NCBI RefSeq assembly: GCF_002090115.1
Contig: NZ_BBRK01000004.1
Location: 1-64,000, forward strand
Length of the DNA: 64,000 nt
Origin: Demequina sp. NBRC 110054
GTDB lineage: Bacteria; Actinomycetota; Actinomycetes; Actinomycetales; Demequinaceae
Direction of reading: 5' to 3'
The position numbers and the translations under genes were made by a program. Within the stretch, counting starts at the first letter, position 1. Each line of letters opens with the position of its first letter. Positions 1 through 8,374 of this stretch are shown one piece after another. Below the pieces are notes generated by a model that made no database searches, was not told the origin of the DNA, and saw only the letters and a list, made by a program, of their open reading frames with translations.

Positions 1-698
1 AAGCACTCGCGGAGCTGGTCGTCGGTGAAGCGCGCCCAGTCGAGCTTCATCGCGGGGTTCGCGATGGTCGGCGTGGCCGCGGGGGCGACGACGTGCTCCC
101 ACTCGCCGTAGCGCTGTCCCCAGAAGGCCGTGCCCCAGGCCGCGTTGAGGCCGTCCAGGTCCGTGTAGCGGTCCTTGAGCCACCGCCGCCACGCGGCGAC
201 GGCGCGCGGGCCGAAGTCCTCGGCGACGGGCACGCCGTACTCGTTGTGGATGTGCCACAGGACCACTGCGGGGTGGTCTGCGTAGCGCTCGGCAAGCTTG
301 CCCGCCATGCGGGCGACGGCCTCCCGATACTCAGGCGAGGCGTGCGACGCCATGCCGCGCGAGCCGAAGCCCATCACGGTGCCGTTCTTGTCGGTGACGC
401 GTGCCTCCGGGTACGCGTGGAAGAACCACGCGGGCGGGGACACGCTCGGGGTGCCGAGGTCGACGGAGATCCCGTTGTCGTGCAGCAGGGAGATGATGTC
501 GTCGAGCCAGGCGAAGTCGTACTCGCCCTCGCGGGGTTCGAGCATGGCCCAGGAGAAGATTCCGACGCTGACGAGGTTGACACCGGCCTCGCGCATGAGC
601 GCGACATCCTCGAGCCAGACCTCGCGAGGCCACTGCTCGGGGTTGTAGTCGCCGCCGTACGCCAGTGCGTCGACGCGCGGCCAACTGCTGTCTGCCAT
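1..698 (-). CDS. Beta-galactosidase, GH42 family (N-terminal 232 residues, cut by window edge)
   Basis: Hydrolyses terminal beta-galactosides. The visible part is the start of the GH42 TIM barrel: GGDYNPEQWP near residue 15, the LVSVGIFSWAMLEP stretch, and WHIHNEYG, whose Glu is the family's acid/base residue. The ATG at 698 follows GGAG at a spacing of about 5. Family members run to roughly 650-700 residues, so about two thirds lie outside the window. The gene is divergent from a LacI regulator, and a perfect 16-bp palindrome lies on its inferred promoter, so sugar-responsive repression is likely. No signal peptide is seen, which fits an intracellular enzyme acting on imported oligosaccharides (inference). 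Confidence 0.93.
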   Translation of the reverse strand, partial: MADSSWPRVDALAYGGDYNPEQWPREVWLEDVALMREAGVNLVSVGIFSWAMLEPREGEYDFAWLDDIISLLHDNGISVDLGTPSVSPPAWFFHAYPEARVTDKNGTVMGFGSRGMASHASPEYREAVARMAGKLAERYADHPAVVLWHIHNEYGVPVAEDFGPRAVAAWRRWLKDRYTDLDGLNAAWGTAFWGQRYGEWEHVVAPAATPTIANPAMKLDWARFTDDQLREC

Positions 699-758
699 GA
701 CACTCCATCGGGTCGGGCTCGGATGCTGCCCTGTGTTGCACAGTCGCAGCCGGGTCGG

Positions 759-802
759 CTGTGACCGGTCACAGTCTTACTCGTCATTTTCGGGCCACGC
801 AA
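759..802 (-). promoter_or_regulatory. Promoter and LacI-type operator of the GH42 gene
   Basis: On the minus strand a -35 box TTGCGT (802-797) is followed after 17 nt by a -10 box TAAGAC (779-774). A perfect 16-bp palindrome CTGTGACCGGTCACAG covers 759-774, immediately downstream of the -10, where bound repressor would block initiation. A second copy of the half-site, CTGTGACC at 827-834 with a degraded right half, lies towards the regulator gene. The central CG is typical of LacI-family sites. Assignment to the neighbouring LacI protein is inference. Confidence 0.68.
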
Positions 803-884
803 GTCCGAGCCGTGCCCGTGACACAACTGTGACCGTTCTGAGAGCGTCGACCTTATCAGGGTCGCGAACACCGGTGAGGCCGGA

Positions 885-890
885 TACGCT
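885..890 (+). promoter_or_regulatory. -10 box for leaderless lacI transcript
   Basis: TACGCT lies exactly 6 nt before the GTG at 897, so transcription would begin on the start codon. No ribosome binding site precedes either candidate GTG. This spacing is why 897 is preferred over the in-frame GTG at 891. No convincing -35 box is seen. Confidence 0.5.
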
Positions 891-896
891 GTGCGC

Positions 897-1913
897 GTGG
901 CACCCACTCCCAACGGCGGGCGAAAGCCGACGATCCGCGACGTAGCGACCGTCGCGGGCGTCTCGCATGGCACCGTGAGCCGCGTCCTCAACGGTGGCAA
1001 GTGGGTCTCCCCCGAGGCGCGCGAAGCGGTGGAGCGCGCGATCGCGACCACCGGATACACGGTCAACCGCCATGCCCAGGCGCTCGCGACGGGACGCGCC
1101 AACTCGATCGCCTTCCTGCTCACCGAGCCGCAGCATCTCCTCTTCGCCGATCCGACCTTCTCGATCCTGCTGCGCGGGGCCGCCGAGTCGGCCGCCGCGC
1201 GCGGGGCCACGCTCGTGCTGCTCGTCGCGGGCACCGATGCCGAGCGCGCGAACGTCGCGGAGTACGTGCGCGCGGGCCACGTGGACGGCGTGCTCCTCAT
1301 CTCCTCCCACGAGGCGGACCCGATGCTCGAGACGCTCGTGTCCGGGAACATCCCGACCGTCGCGTGCGGCATCCCTTTGGGCTTCCGCGGCGAGATCCCT
1401 CACGTCTCGGTCGACGAGGCGGGATCGGCGCGCACGATGGCGAAGCACCTGGTCCGTCAGGGTCACAAGCGCATCGCGATGATCACGGGACCCCACGACA
1501 CCCCTGGCGGGCGCTATCGCCTCGAGGGCTTCGCTGACGCGCTTGGCGAACTGTTCTCCGAGGACCTCGTCGAGGAGGGCGACTACAGCGAGGACTCCGG
1601 CGCTCGGGCGATGGAGCGGATCCTCGCCAGGTCGTCGGACGTCGACGCCGTGTTCGCGGCCTCCGACCTCATGGCGGCCGGCGCGCTGACCGCGCTGCGT
1701 CGCGCGGGCCTGCGCGTGCCCGAGGACGTCGCCGTCGCGGGCTTCGACGACTCGGGGCTCGCCGAGCGCCTCGAGCCCCCGCTCACGACGATGCGGCAGC
1801 CCTGGGAGCAGATCAGCGAGGAGATGGTCACGCTCCTCCAGCAGGTCGTGGGAGGCGGCATGCGCAAGTCGATCACGCTGCCCGCCGAGCTCGTGGTCCG
1901 CGCGAGCGCCTGA
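897..1913 (+). CDS. LacI family transcriptional regulator
   Basis: A sugar-responsive DNA-binding repressor. Residues about 11-32 form the LacI helix-turn-helix (TIRDVATVAGVSHGTVSRVL). The rest is the periplasmic-binding-protein-like sensor domain, with the family signatures DAVFAASDLMAAGAL and DVAVAGFDDSGLAE, and it ends in the usual LPAELVVRASA. Length (338 residues) is normal. The gene is divergent from the GH42 beta-galactosidase and probably represses it and itself through the CTGTGACCGGTCACAG site. The start was set at GTG 897 because a TAnnnT box lies 6 nt upstream; GTG 891 would add two residues. The effector sugar is not readable from the sequence. Confidence 0.9.
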   Translation: MAPTPNGGRKPTIRDVATVAGVSHGTVSRVLNGGKWVSPEAREAVERAIATTGYTVNRHAQALATGRANSIAFLLTEPQHLLFADPTFSILLRGAAESAAARGATLVLLVAGTDAERANVAEYVRAGHVDGVLLISSHEADPMLETLVSGNIPTVACGIPLGFRGEIPHVSVDEAGSARTMAKHLVRQGHKRIAMITGPHDTPGGRYRLEGFADALGELFSEDLVEEGDYSEDSGARAMERILARSSDVDAVFAASDLMAAGALTALRRAGLRVPEDVAVAGFDDSGLAERLEPPLTTMRQPWEQISEEMVTLLQQVVGGGMRKSITLPAELVVRASA

Positions 1914-1921
1914 CCGCCCCG

Positions 1922-1967
1922 CTCGGGACGTTCCGAGGTTCTCTCGGGGCCACGTTCGCGGTAGGTT
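1922..1967 (+). promoter_or_regulatory. glgE promoter with near-perfect palindrome
   Basis: The -10 box TAGGTT (1962-1967) lies 6 nt before the glgE ATG, suggesting a leaderless transcript. A 16-bp palindrome CTCGGGACGTTCCGAG with one mismatched pair lies at 1922-1937, just upstream of the -35 region. Its central CG resembles LacI-family operators. No regulator can be assigned. The -35 is poor (TTCTCT at 17 bp spacing). Confidence 0.4.
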
Positions 1968-1973
1968 CGGCGT

Positions 1974-3971
1974 ATGGCCCTTCCAGGTGAGAAGCCCATC
2001 GGACGCATCCCCGTGATCGACGTCCAACCGACGCTCGAACAGGGCCGCTGGCCCGTCAAGGCGGTGATCTCGGAGGCGCTCCCGCTGCGGGCGACCGTCT
2101 TCATCGAGGGCCACGATGCGGTCGCCGCGACCGCGGTAGTCACCCATCCGAACGGCAGGACGACGCGGATGCCGATGGACGAGGTCAACCACGGCCTCGC
2201 GATCTTCGAGGCCATCCTGCTCCCGCGGACCGAGGGCCGGTGGTCGTTCCGGATCGAGGGCTGGGCGGACCCGTTCGGGACCTGGATGCACACCGCGTCC
2301 AAGAAGATCCCGGCCGGCGTCGACGTCGAGCTCACGCTCGGCGACGGTGTCTCTCTCCTCGAGCGCGCACTCGAGGACAAGTCGCTCAGCGAGCGCCAGC
2401 GAGCGGTCCTGGTCGCGGCACGCGAGACGCTCCGCTCGGGCGAGCTCTCCCCGGTGAAGACCCTCGAGGCCGCGCTCACCGACGATCTCAAGGACGTGCT
2501 GCGCACCCATCCCGTGCGGGACGGCGTGACGTCGTCACCCGAGTACCCGCTGAACGTCGAGCGCGAGCGCGCGCTCGTGAGCTCGTGGTATGAGATCTTC
2601 CCTCGCTCCGAGGGCGCGAAGCAGAACACGCGCACCGGGGAGTGGAAGTCGGGCACCTTCCTCACCGCGTCGAAGCGCCTCCCCGCGATCGCCGACATGG
2701 GCTTCGACGTCGTCTACCTCACGCCGATCCATCCGATCGGGACCACCCACCGCAAGGGGCGGAACAACTCGCTCACGGCCATGCCCGGCGACCCCGGCAG
2801 CCCGTACGCGATCGGAGCCGCCGAGGGAGGGCACGACGCGGTGCACCCGGAGCTGGGGACGATGCGCCAGTTCAGGAACTTCGTCAAGAAGGCCAACGGG
2901 CTGGGCCTCGAGGTCGCGCTCGACGTCGCGCTCCAGTGCTCCCCTGATCACCCGTGGGTCAAGGAGCACCCCGAGTGGTTCAAGGTCCGCGCCGACGGGA
3001 CCATCGCGTACGCCGAGAACCCGCCCAAGAAGTACGAGGACATCCACCCGCTGTACTTCGACAACGACCCGGTCGGCCTGCGCGAGGCGATCCGCGACGT
3101 GCTCGACGTGTGGGTCGACGCGGGCGTCACACTGTTCCGCATCGACAACCCCCACACCAAGCCGCTCGAGTTCTGGGAGTGGCTCATGGCGGACTTCGCC
3201 GAGCGGCACCCCGAGGTCGTGTTCCTGTCGGAGGCGTTCACCCGTCCCCCGATGATGCACACGCTCGCGAAGGTGGGCTTCCACCAGAGCTACACGTACT
3301 TCACCTGGCGCCCCACGGCCAAGGAGATGGGCGAGTACCTCGAGGAGGTCTCGGGAGACGCCTCGTACTACATGCGGCCGAACTTCTGGCCGACGACGCA
3401 CGACATCCTCACGCCCGACATGCAGCGCGGAGGCGCGCCGCTGTATCGGGCGCGCGCGGTGCTCGCCGCGACCGCGTCGCCGTCGTACGGCATCTACACC
3501 GGCTACGAGTTCGTCGAGAACGTTCCCCGCCCCGGCGTCGAGGAGCAGATCGACAACGAGAAGTACGAGTACAAGCCGCGCGACTGGAGCCGTGCCGACG
3601 AGCACGGCATCGCCTCGCTGCTCACCACGCTGAACTCCGCGAGGAAGTCGCACCCGGCGCTGCGCCGGCTGAGGGGCCTCACGGTCCACAAGACCAGCAA
3701 CGACCAGATCCTGTGCTTCTCGCGACACCTCAGCGCCGAGGAGTCTCCCACCGGCCGCGCCGACACCGTGATCGTCGCGGTGTCCTTCGACCCCCACCAC
3801 GTCCAGGACGGCATCGTCACGCTGGACATGGAGGCGATCGGGCAGGACGCCGACGCCCGCTTCCTGGTCGACGACGTTCTGACGGGAGCGGCCTTCACGT
3901 GGGGCCGCGACTTCTACGTGCGGCTCGATCCCGCGGGCACGATGTCGCACGTCGCGGCGGTGCGTCGATGA
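1974..3971 (+). CDS. glgE: Alpha-1,4-glucan:maltose-1-phosphate maltosyltransferase GlgE
   Basis: Extends linear alpha-1,4-glucan by transferring maltose from maltose-1-phosphate; GH13 subfamily 3. The N-terminal beta domain (PTLEQGRWPVKAVISEALP) is followed by the (beta/alpha)8 barrel starting near YEIFPRSEGA. Expected catalytic residues are visible: nucleophile D391 in FRIDNPHTKP, acid/base E420 in LSEAFTRPP and D477 in TTHDIL. The length of 665 residues is normal. It lies 147 nt upstream of glgB, the enzyme that branches its product. The partner enzymes of the GlgE route, trehalose synthase and maltokinase, are not in the window. The ATG at 1974 has a TAnnnT box 6 nt upstream and only a weak AGG-type ribosome site. 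Confidence 0.96.
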   Translation: MALPGEKPIGRIPVIDVQPTLEQGRWPVKAVISEALPLRATVFIEGHDAVAATAVVTHPNGRTTRMPMDEVNHGLAIFEAILLPRTEGRWSFRIEGWADPFGTWMHTASKKIPAGVDVELTLGDGVSLLERALEDKSLSERQRAVLVAARETLRSGELSPVKTLEAALTDDLKDVLRTHPVRDGVTSSPEYPLNVERERALVSSWYEIFPRSEGAKQNTRTGEWKSGTFLTASKRLPAIADMGFDVVYLTPIHPIGTTHRKGRNNSLTAMPGDPGSPYAIGAAEGGHDAVHPELGTMRQFRNFVKKANGLGLEVALDVALQCSPDHPWVKEHPEWFKVRADGTIAYAENPPKKYEDIHPLYFDNDPVGLREAIRDVLDVWVDAGVTLFRIDNPHTKPLEFWEWLMADFAERHPEVVFLSEAFTRPPMMHTLAKVGFHQSYTYFTWRPTAKEMGEYLEEVSGDASYYMRPNFWPTTHDILTPDMQRGGAPLYRARAVLAATASPSYGIYTGYEFVENVPRPGVEEQIDNEKYEYKPRDWSRADEHGIASLLTTLNSARKSHPALRRLRGLTVHKTSNDQILCFSRHLSAEESPTGRADTVIVAVSFDPHHVQDGIVTLDMEAIGQDADARFLVDDVLTGAAFTWGRDFYVRLDPAGTMSHVAAVRR

Positions 3972-4060
3972 CACTCAGGAGCACCTTCGACGCGCCGAAC
4001 CGTCCCTGTCGCGGCGCCGCCCCCATGGCCTACTCTCAGGGTAACGGGACCACCAACGGC

Positions 4061-4098
4061 GGCGGCGCTCGCCGCCACGCGAGGCGGTCGCGCCTCGC
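4061..4098 (+). promoter_or_regulatory. Two adjacent stem-loops directly before the glgB ribosome site
   Basis: GGCGGC (4061-4066) pairs with GCCGCC (4071-4076), and GCGAGGCG (4079-4086) pairs with CGCCTCGC (4091-4098), each across a 4-nt loop. The second stem ends only 8 nt before the AGGGAGG ribosome site (4106-4112). They could attenuate transcription or tune glgB translation relative to glgE; no U-run follows. Confidence 0.4.
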
Positions 4099-4118
4099 CA
4101 ACGAGAGGGAGGCGAGTG

Positions 4119-6284
4119 ATGCCTGAGGGCCACGACCCCGCGCTGATGGCCGATATCGCGCAGGGACGACACCACTCCCCGCACTCTCTGCTCGGACCGC
4201 ACGTGTCCGAGGCCGGCGTCACGATCCGCACGCTGAGGCCCTTCGCGGCCTCCGTCGAGGTCGAGACGCTCGAGGGTCGTTGGGCTGCGAAGCACGAGCA
4301 GGACGGCGTGTGGACGGTGACCATCCCGGGCAACGAGGCCCCGGACTACCGCCTGCACGTGGCGTATGACGGCGAGGCCGTGCGCCAGGACGACCCCTAC
4401 CGCTTCCTGCCGACGATCGGCGAGCTCGACCTGCATCTGATCCGCGAGGGCCGCCATGAGCGGCTGTGGACCGTCCTCGGGGCCAACATCAGGCACTTCC
4501 CATCCGTGCTCGGCGACGTCCGCGGCGCCTCCTTCACCGTGTGGGCGCCCAACGCACGCGCCGTGCGCGTGGTCGGAGACTTCAACCACTGGCAGGGTCG
4601 CGGGCACGCGATGCGCTCTCTCGGCTCGTCTGGCGTGTGGGAGCTCTTCGTCCCCGACGTCGGCGAGGGCACCATCTACAAGTTCGAGATCCTCGGCAAG
4701 GACGGCCAGTGGCGCCAGAAGGCGGACCCGATGGCCCGCCGCACCGAGGTCCCGCCGCTGACCGCGTCGATCGTGACCTCCAGCGAGTACGGGTGGAACG
4801 ACGACGTCTGGATGGCGTCCCGCGCCGCGTCGGAGCCGCACCGCTCGGCGATGAGCGTCTACGAGGTCCATCCCGGGTCCTGGCGCCAGGGACTGTCCTA
4901 TCGCCAGATGGCCGACGAGCTCGTCGGCTACGTCTCCGACCTCGGCTTCACCCACATCGAGCTCATGCCCGTGATGGAGCACCCCTTCGGCGGCTCGTGG
5001 GGCTACCAGGTGACGGGCTACTACGCCCCGAGCGCGCGCTTCGGCGACCCGGACGACCTGCGCTACCTGATCGACCGCATGCACCAGGCCGGGATCGGCG
5101 TGCTCCTCGACTGGGTGCCGGGCCACTTCCCCAAGGACGAGTGGGCGCTCGGTCGCTTCGACGGCACGCCGCTGTACGAGCACCCGGACCCGCTTCGCGG
5201 CGAGCAGCCCGACTGGGGCACGTTCATCTTCGACTACGGCCGCTCCGAGGTCCGCAACTTCCTCGTCGCGAACGCCGTGTACTGGCTCACCGAGTTCCAC
5301 GCGGACGGGCTGCGCGTCGACGCCGTCGCCTCGATGCTCTACCTCGACTACTCGCGGCAGCCCGGCCAGTGGCGGCCCAACGTCCACGGCGGGCGCGAGA
5401 ACCTCGACGCCATCGCGTTCCTCCAGGAGGCCAACGCCACCGCGTACCGCACCGCCCCCGGGGTCGTCATGATCGCCGAGGAGTCGACCGCGTGGCCGGG
5501 GGTCACCGCGCCGACCAACGCCGGCGGCCTGGGGTTCGGCCTCAAGTGGAACATGGGCTGGATGAACGACACCCTCCGCTACGTGTCGGAGGAGCCCGTC
5601 CACCGCTCGTATCACCACCACACGCTGACGTTCTCGCTGATGTACGCCTTCTCCGAGCACTTCACCCTGCCGCTCAGCCACGACGAGGTCGTGCACGGCA
5701 AGGGCTCGATCTACGGCCGCATGCCGGGCGACCACTGGCAGCGCGCCGCCGGCGTGCGCGCCCTGCTCGCATACCAGTGGACCCACCCGGGCAAGCAGCT
5801 CATCTTCATGGGCACCGAGTTCGCCCAGGCCGCGGAGTGGTCCGAGAGCCGCTCGCTCGACTGGTGGCACCTCGACGACCCGCTGCACCGCGGAGTCCAG
5901 ACGATGCTCCGGGACCTGAACGGCCTCTACCGGAACACCCCCGCGCTGTGGCAGCGCGACAGCGAGTCCGCAGGGTTCCAGTGGATCGACGCGGACGACT
6001 CCGAGCACAACACGATCGCGTTCCTGCGCTACGACGACGCCGGTTCGCCCGTCGCGGTGGTCGTGAACTTCGCGGGAGTGCCTCACGAGGGCTACCGCTT
6101 GGGCCTCCCCCGCGGCGGCGCATGGGACGAGGTCTTCAACACCGATGCGGAGGCCTACGGCGGATCGGGCGTGGGCAACCTCGGCCGGGTCGAGGCGGAC
6201 AGCTTCCACCACCGTGGGTGGCAGCACGCCGCCACTCTGCGGGTGCCGCCCCTCGGCGCGGTCATCCTGAGGCCCGCGGGCTGA
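4119..6284 (+). CDS. glgB: 1,4-alpha-glucan branching enzyme GlgB
   Basis: Creates alpha-1,6 branches in glucan made by GlgE. Two N-terminal carbohydrate-binding modules (CBM48 at FTVWAPNARAVRVVGDFNHW) precede the GH13 barrel and a C-terminal beta domain. Catalytic residues are present: nucleophile D401 in ADGLRVDAVASMLY, acid/base E454 in MIAEESTAWP and D522 in LSHDEVVHGK. The length of 721 residues is normal. GTG 4116 and ATG 4119 are adjacent; ATG is chosen because AGGGAGG (4106-4112) is then 6 nt away rather than 3. It is probably cotranscribed with glgE and ends at the long hairpin at 6383-6432. Confidence 0.96.
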   Translation: MPEGHDPALMADIAQGRHHSPHSLLGPHVSEAGVTIRTLRPFAASVEVETLEGRWAAKHEQDGVWTVTIPGNEAPDYRLHVAYDGEAVRQDDPYRFLPTIGELDLHLIREGRHERLWTVLGANIRHFPSVLGDVRGASFTVWAPNARAVRVVGDFNHWQGRGHAMRSLGSSGVWELFVPDVGEGTIYKFEILGKDGQWRQKADPMARRTEVPPLTASIVTSSEYGWNDDVWMASRAASEPHRSAMSVYEVHPGSWRQGLSYRQMADELVGYVSDLGFTHIELMPVMEHPFGGSWGYQVTGYYAPSARFGDPDDLRYLIDRMHQAGIGVLLDWVPGHFPKDEWALGRFDGTPLYEHPDPLRGEQPDWGTFIFDYGRSEVRNFLVANAVYWLTEFHADGLRVDAVASMLYLDYSRQPGQWRPNVHGGRENLDAIAFLQEANATAYRTAPGVVMIAEESTAWPGVTAPTNAGGLGFGLKWNMGWMNDTLRYVSEEPVHRSYHHHTLTFSLMYAFSEHFTLPLSHDEVVHGKGSIYGRMPGDHWQRAAGVRALLAYQWTHPGKQLIFMGTEFAQAAEWSESRSLDWWHLDDPLHRGVQTMLRDLNGLYRNTPALWQRDSESAGFQWIDADDSEHNTIAFLRYDDAGSPVAVVVNFAGVPHEGYRLGLPRGGAWDEVFNTDAEAYGGSGVGNLGRVEADSFHHRGWQHAATLRVPPLGAVILRPAG

Positions 6285-6382
6285 CGGCCCCGAGCTCTCG
6301 CACCCAGCCTCGGCCTGCCGCGGGGCGCCTTTGGCTGACGCCCCAGGGCCCCGAACCACGCGTCGCGACAACGCTCGCGCCA

Positions 6383-6432
6383 GACGCACGACGGCCGCTC
6401 TCCCCCGCGGGGGTGAGCGGCCGTCGTGCGTC
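6383..6432. terminator. Very strong bidirectional terminator hairpin between glgB and the thioredoxin-TPR gene
   Basis: An 18-bp perfect stem, GACGCACGACGGCCGCTC (6383-6400) with its complement (6415-6432), encloses a 14-nt loop that is itself the palindrome CCCCCGCGGGGG. No T-run follows on either side, as is usual for actinobacterial terminators. It sits between two convergent genes and can serve both. Confidence 0.85.
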
Positions 6433-6453
6433 GCCGTCGATGCGGCGGCATGG

Positions 6454-7380
6454 CTAGTTGAGGAGCATCGCGAGGGAGCGGCGGCCCTGCACCACGCGCG
6501 GGTCCTGCGGCCCGACCACGTCGAACAGCTGCACCAGACGCTCTCTCACCGCATCGCGGTCGGGTCCGAACACGCGCGAGCCGACGTCGAGCAGGCGAGC
6601 GAAGGCGTCCTCGATCTGTCCGCCGAGCACGTCGATGTCGCCCACGGCGAGCTGCGCGGCGACGTCGTCGGGCGCCGCGGCAGCCGCCGCGCGCACCTCC
6701 TGAGGATCCATGCCTTCCGTGCGCTGCAGGAGCAGCACCTGAGCCCTTCCCGCACGCGCGTCCGCGTCCTTCGGGTTCTCCTTCAGCGCCTGCTCGTACG
6801 CGGCCACCGCCGCGTCCATGTCGCCGCGCTCGATCGCGTCGTAGGCCTCCTGGTGGAGCGGCGGGAGCGGCTCAGGGGCGGCCTGCTCGGCCTCGCCCTG
6901 AGCTCCCTCGGCGGCGGGACCGGTGATGCCCGCCTGCGCCGCGACCTCCTTCACCTGCGCGAGCACCTCGCGCAGCTGCTCCTCCGTCGCCGCACCCTGG
7001 AAGAGCGGCGCCGGACGCGCGCCGATCAGCGCCATCGCTGCCGGGACAGCGTTGATCTGGAACGCCTGCGCCATGCCGCGCTCGGCGTCCACATCGCAGC
7101 GGGCGGGCAGGAAGCCGCCGATCTCGCCAGCGAGTCGCTCGACGTCGAGTGCGAGCGTCTCGCTGGCGGGCGCGGCCGCCGACGTGAACACGATCACGAT
7201 CGGGACCGTCATCGACTGCTCCGCGAGCGCCTGCAGGTTCGCCTCGCCTGCCGCGATGGCCGTCGGCGCACCTGACGCCTGACGCTCGGCGCGCGCTCGC
7301 TCGGCCTCCCGCGCCTTCGCGAGCGCGGCGAGGTCCACGGCTCCGCGGAGCGCGGAGTCGGGCAGCGGTGTGTCTGTCAC
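6454..7380 (-). CDS. Thioredoxin-like protein with TPR region (YbbN/CnoX-like co-chaperone)
   Basis: 308 residues. A thioredoxin-fold domain (about 45-160; VPIVIVFTSAAAPASE, then a cis-Pro-type INAVPAAMAL) is followed by a helical tetratricopeptide region (HQEAYDAIERGDMDAAVAAYEQAL). The CxxC redox pair of true thioredoxins is missing: the position reads TSAAAPAS. It should therefore act as a holdase or scaffold rather than a redox enzyme (inference from YbbN). The start is GTG 7380 with GGAGG upstream. A thioredoxin gene next to glgB-glgE is a neighbourhood I recall from mycobacteria. It is convergent with glgB across the shared terminator. Confidence 0.82.
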   Translation of the reverse strand: MTDTPLPDSALRGAVDLAALAKAREAERARAERQASGAPTAIAAGEANLQALAEQSMTVPIVIVFTSAAAPASETLALDVERLAGEIGGFLPARCDVDAERGMAQAFQINAVPAAMALIGARPAPLFQGAATEEQLREVLAQVKEVAAQAGITGPAAEGAQGEAEQAAPEPLPPLHQEAYDAIERGDMDAAVAAYEQALKENPKDADARAGRAQVLLLQRTEGMDPQEVRAAAAAAPDDVAAQLAVGDIDVLGGQIEDAFARLLDVGSRVFGPDRDAVRERLVQLFDVVGPQDPRVVQGRRSLAMLLN

Positions 7381-7396
7381 GGGGATACCTCCGGTC

Positions 7397-8374
7397 TCAG
7401 CCAGCGCTGAGCTTGATCAGGGTGTGGTCGGCGGCGACGACGCCTGGAAGCGTGTCGGCGCCGGCACCAGGCACATACATCACGATGAAGTCGGCGTACG
7501 TGTAGGTGACCTTGCGCTTGATCTTCCCGTCGACCAGCGGCTGGTCGTCGTCCGCGATGATGATCGTCGCGTCCTTGACGGAGATCGACGAACGGACCGT
7601 GAGCGGTGCGAACACGATCGCGCCGCCGTCCGCGGTGCTGATCGCGAACGTCCCGTCCATGTCGGGGTTGATCGTGTCGACGAACTCGCCGTCGGACTCC
7701 TTCGCCGTCTTCGTCAGCTCCTTGCGCGCGGCGAACAGCCGCTGGCGATACGTGTCGTCCGCGAAGCTGTCGTTCAGATCGGACTTCGCACCGGAGCGCA
7801 GCAGCTTGAGGTAGTCCTCATAGGCCTGCTGCGGCGTCGGGTCGATCGTGTCCGTGTCCATGTCGAGCACGGTCGTGCCGCTCGTCGCTCCCGGCATGGA
7901 GGGCAGGGTCGCACCGGGCACCATGTGCGCCCACCCGACGAGCGTGTAGTCGTCCTCGATCGACTCCTGCACCCACACGAGCACGAGCGGCGTGAGGTCG
8001 TCGTCGGGCTGCTCGGTGACGGCCGCCATGACCCGCGGCCACTCGCCCGCCGCCGGCAGGTAGACCGCCTGCATCTCGGACGGGATGTCCGTGAGCTCGT
8101 ACTTCTTGTTGTCCTTCTTGAGCTTGTACTGGGCCTTGCGCGCGCGCTTGGCCTGGCCGTCCACGCGGTTGCCGAGCACGGAGGCGTCGAGCTTCTTGTC
8201 GGCCTTCTTGAGCTCCTTGAAGGTGTCGTCGATCACGGCCTGTGCCTGCTCCTCCTGGAGCGCGGCCGCTGCCTCGACGGACGGGGCCGCCACTGGCTCG
8301 GGAACCTCGGGGGTGCAGCCGGCGACTGCCAGGACCGCAGCGGCGGTCGCGAGTGCGACGAGAGCGCGCCTCAT
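7397..8374 (-). CDS. Lipoprotein of unknown function
   Basis: 325 residues with a lipoprotein signal peptide: basic MRRA, a hydrophobic core, and lipobox AVAGC with Cys20, so it should be anchored outside the cytoplasmic membrane. A lysine-rich helical stretch (FKELKKADKKLDA, KAQYKLKKDNKKYE) follows, then a mixed alpha/beta body with repeated DMDTDT and DDDQPL acidic turns. I do not recognise the family with certainty. Its ATG overlaps the stop codon of the upstream membrane-protein gene (ATGA at 8371-8374), so the two are translationally coupled and probably work together at the cell envelope. Confidence 0.75.
   Translation of the reverse strand: MRRALVALATAAAVLAVAGCTPEVPEPVAAPSVEAAAALQEEQAQAVIDDTFKELKKADKKLDASVLGNRVDGQAKRARKAQYKLKKDNKKYELTDIPSEMQAVYLPAAGEWPRVMAAVTEQPDDDLTPLVLVWVQESIEDDYTLVGWAHMVPGATLPSMPGATSGTTVLDMDTDTIDPTPQQAYEDYLKLLRSGAKSDLNDSFADDTYRQRLFAARKELTKTAKESDGEFVDTINPDMDGTFAISTADGGAIVFAPLTVRSSISVKDATIIIADDDQPLVDGKIKRKVTYTYADFIVMYVPGAGADTLPGVVAADHTLIKLSAG

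Noticed and set aside
891..896. GTG at 891 as lacI start
   Set aside because: The TAnnnT box at 885-890 would place the transcription start at 897, beyond this codon, and no ribosome site supports 891.
3975..6389. Long minus-strand frame of about 800 codons opposite glgB
   Set aside because: Pure shadow of glgB; glgB has intact catalytic motifs and a ribosome site, while the antisense frame has none.
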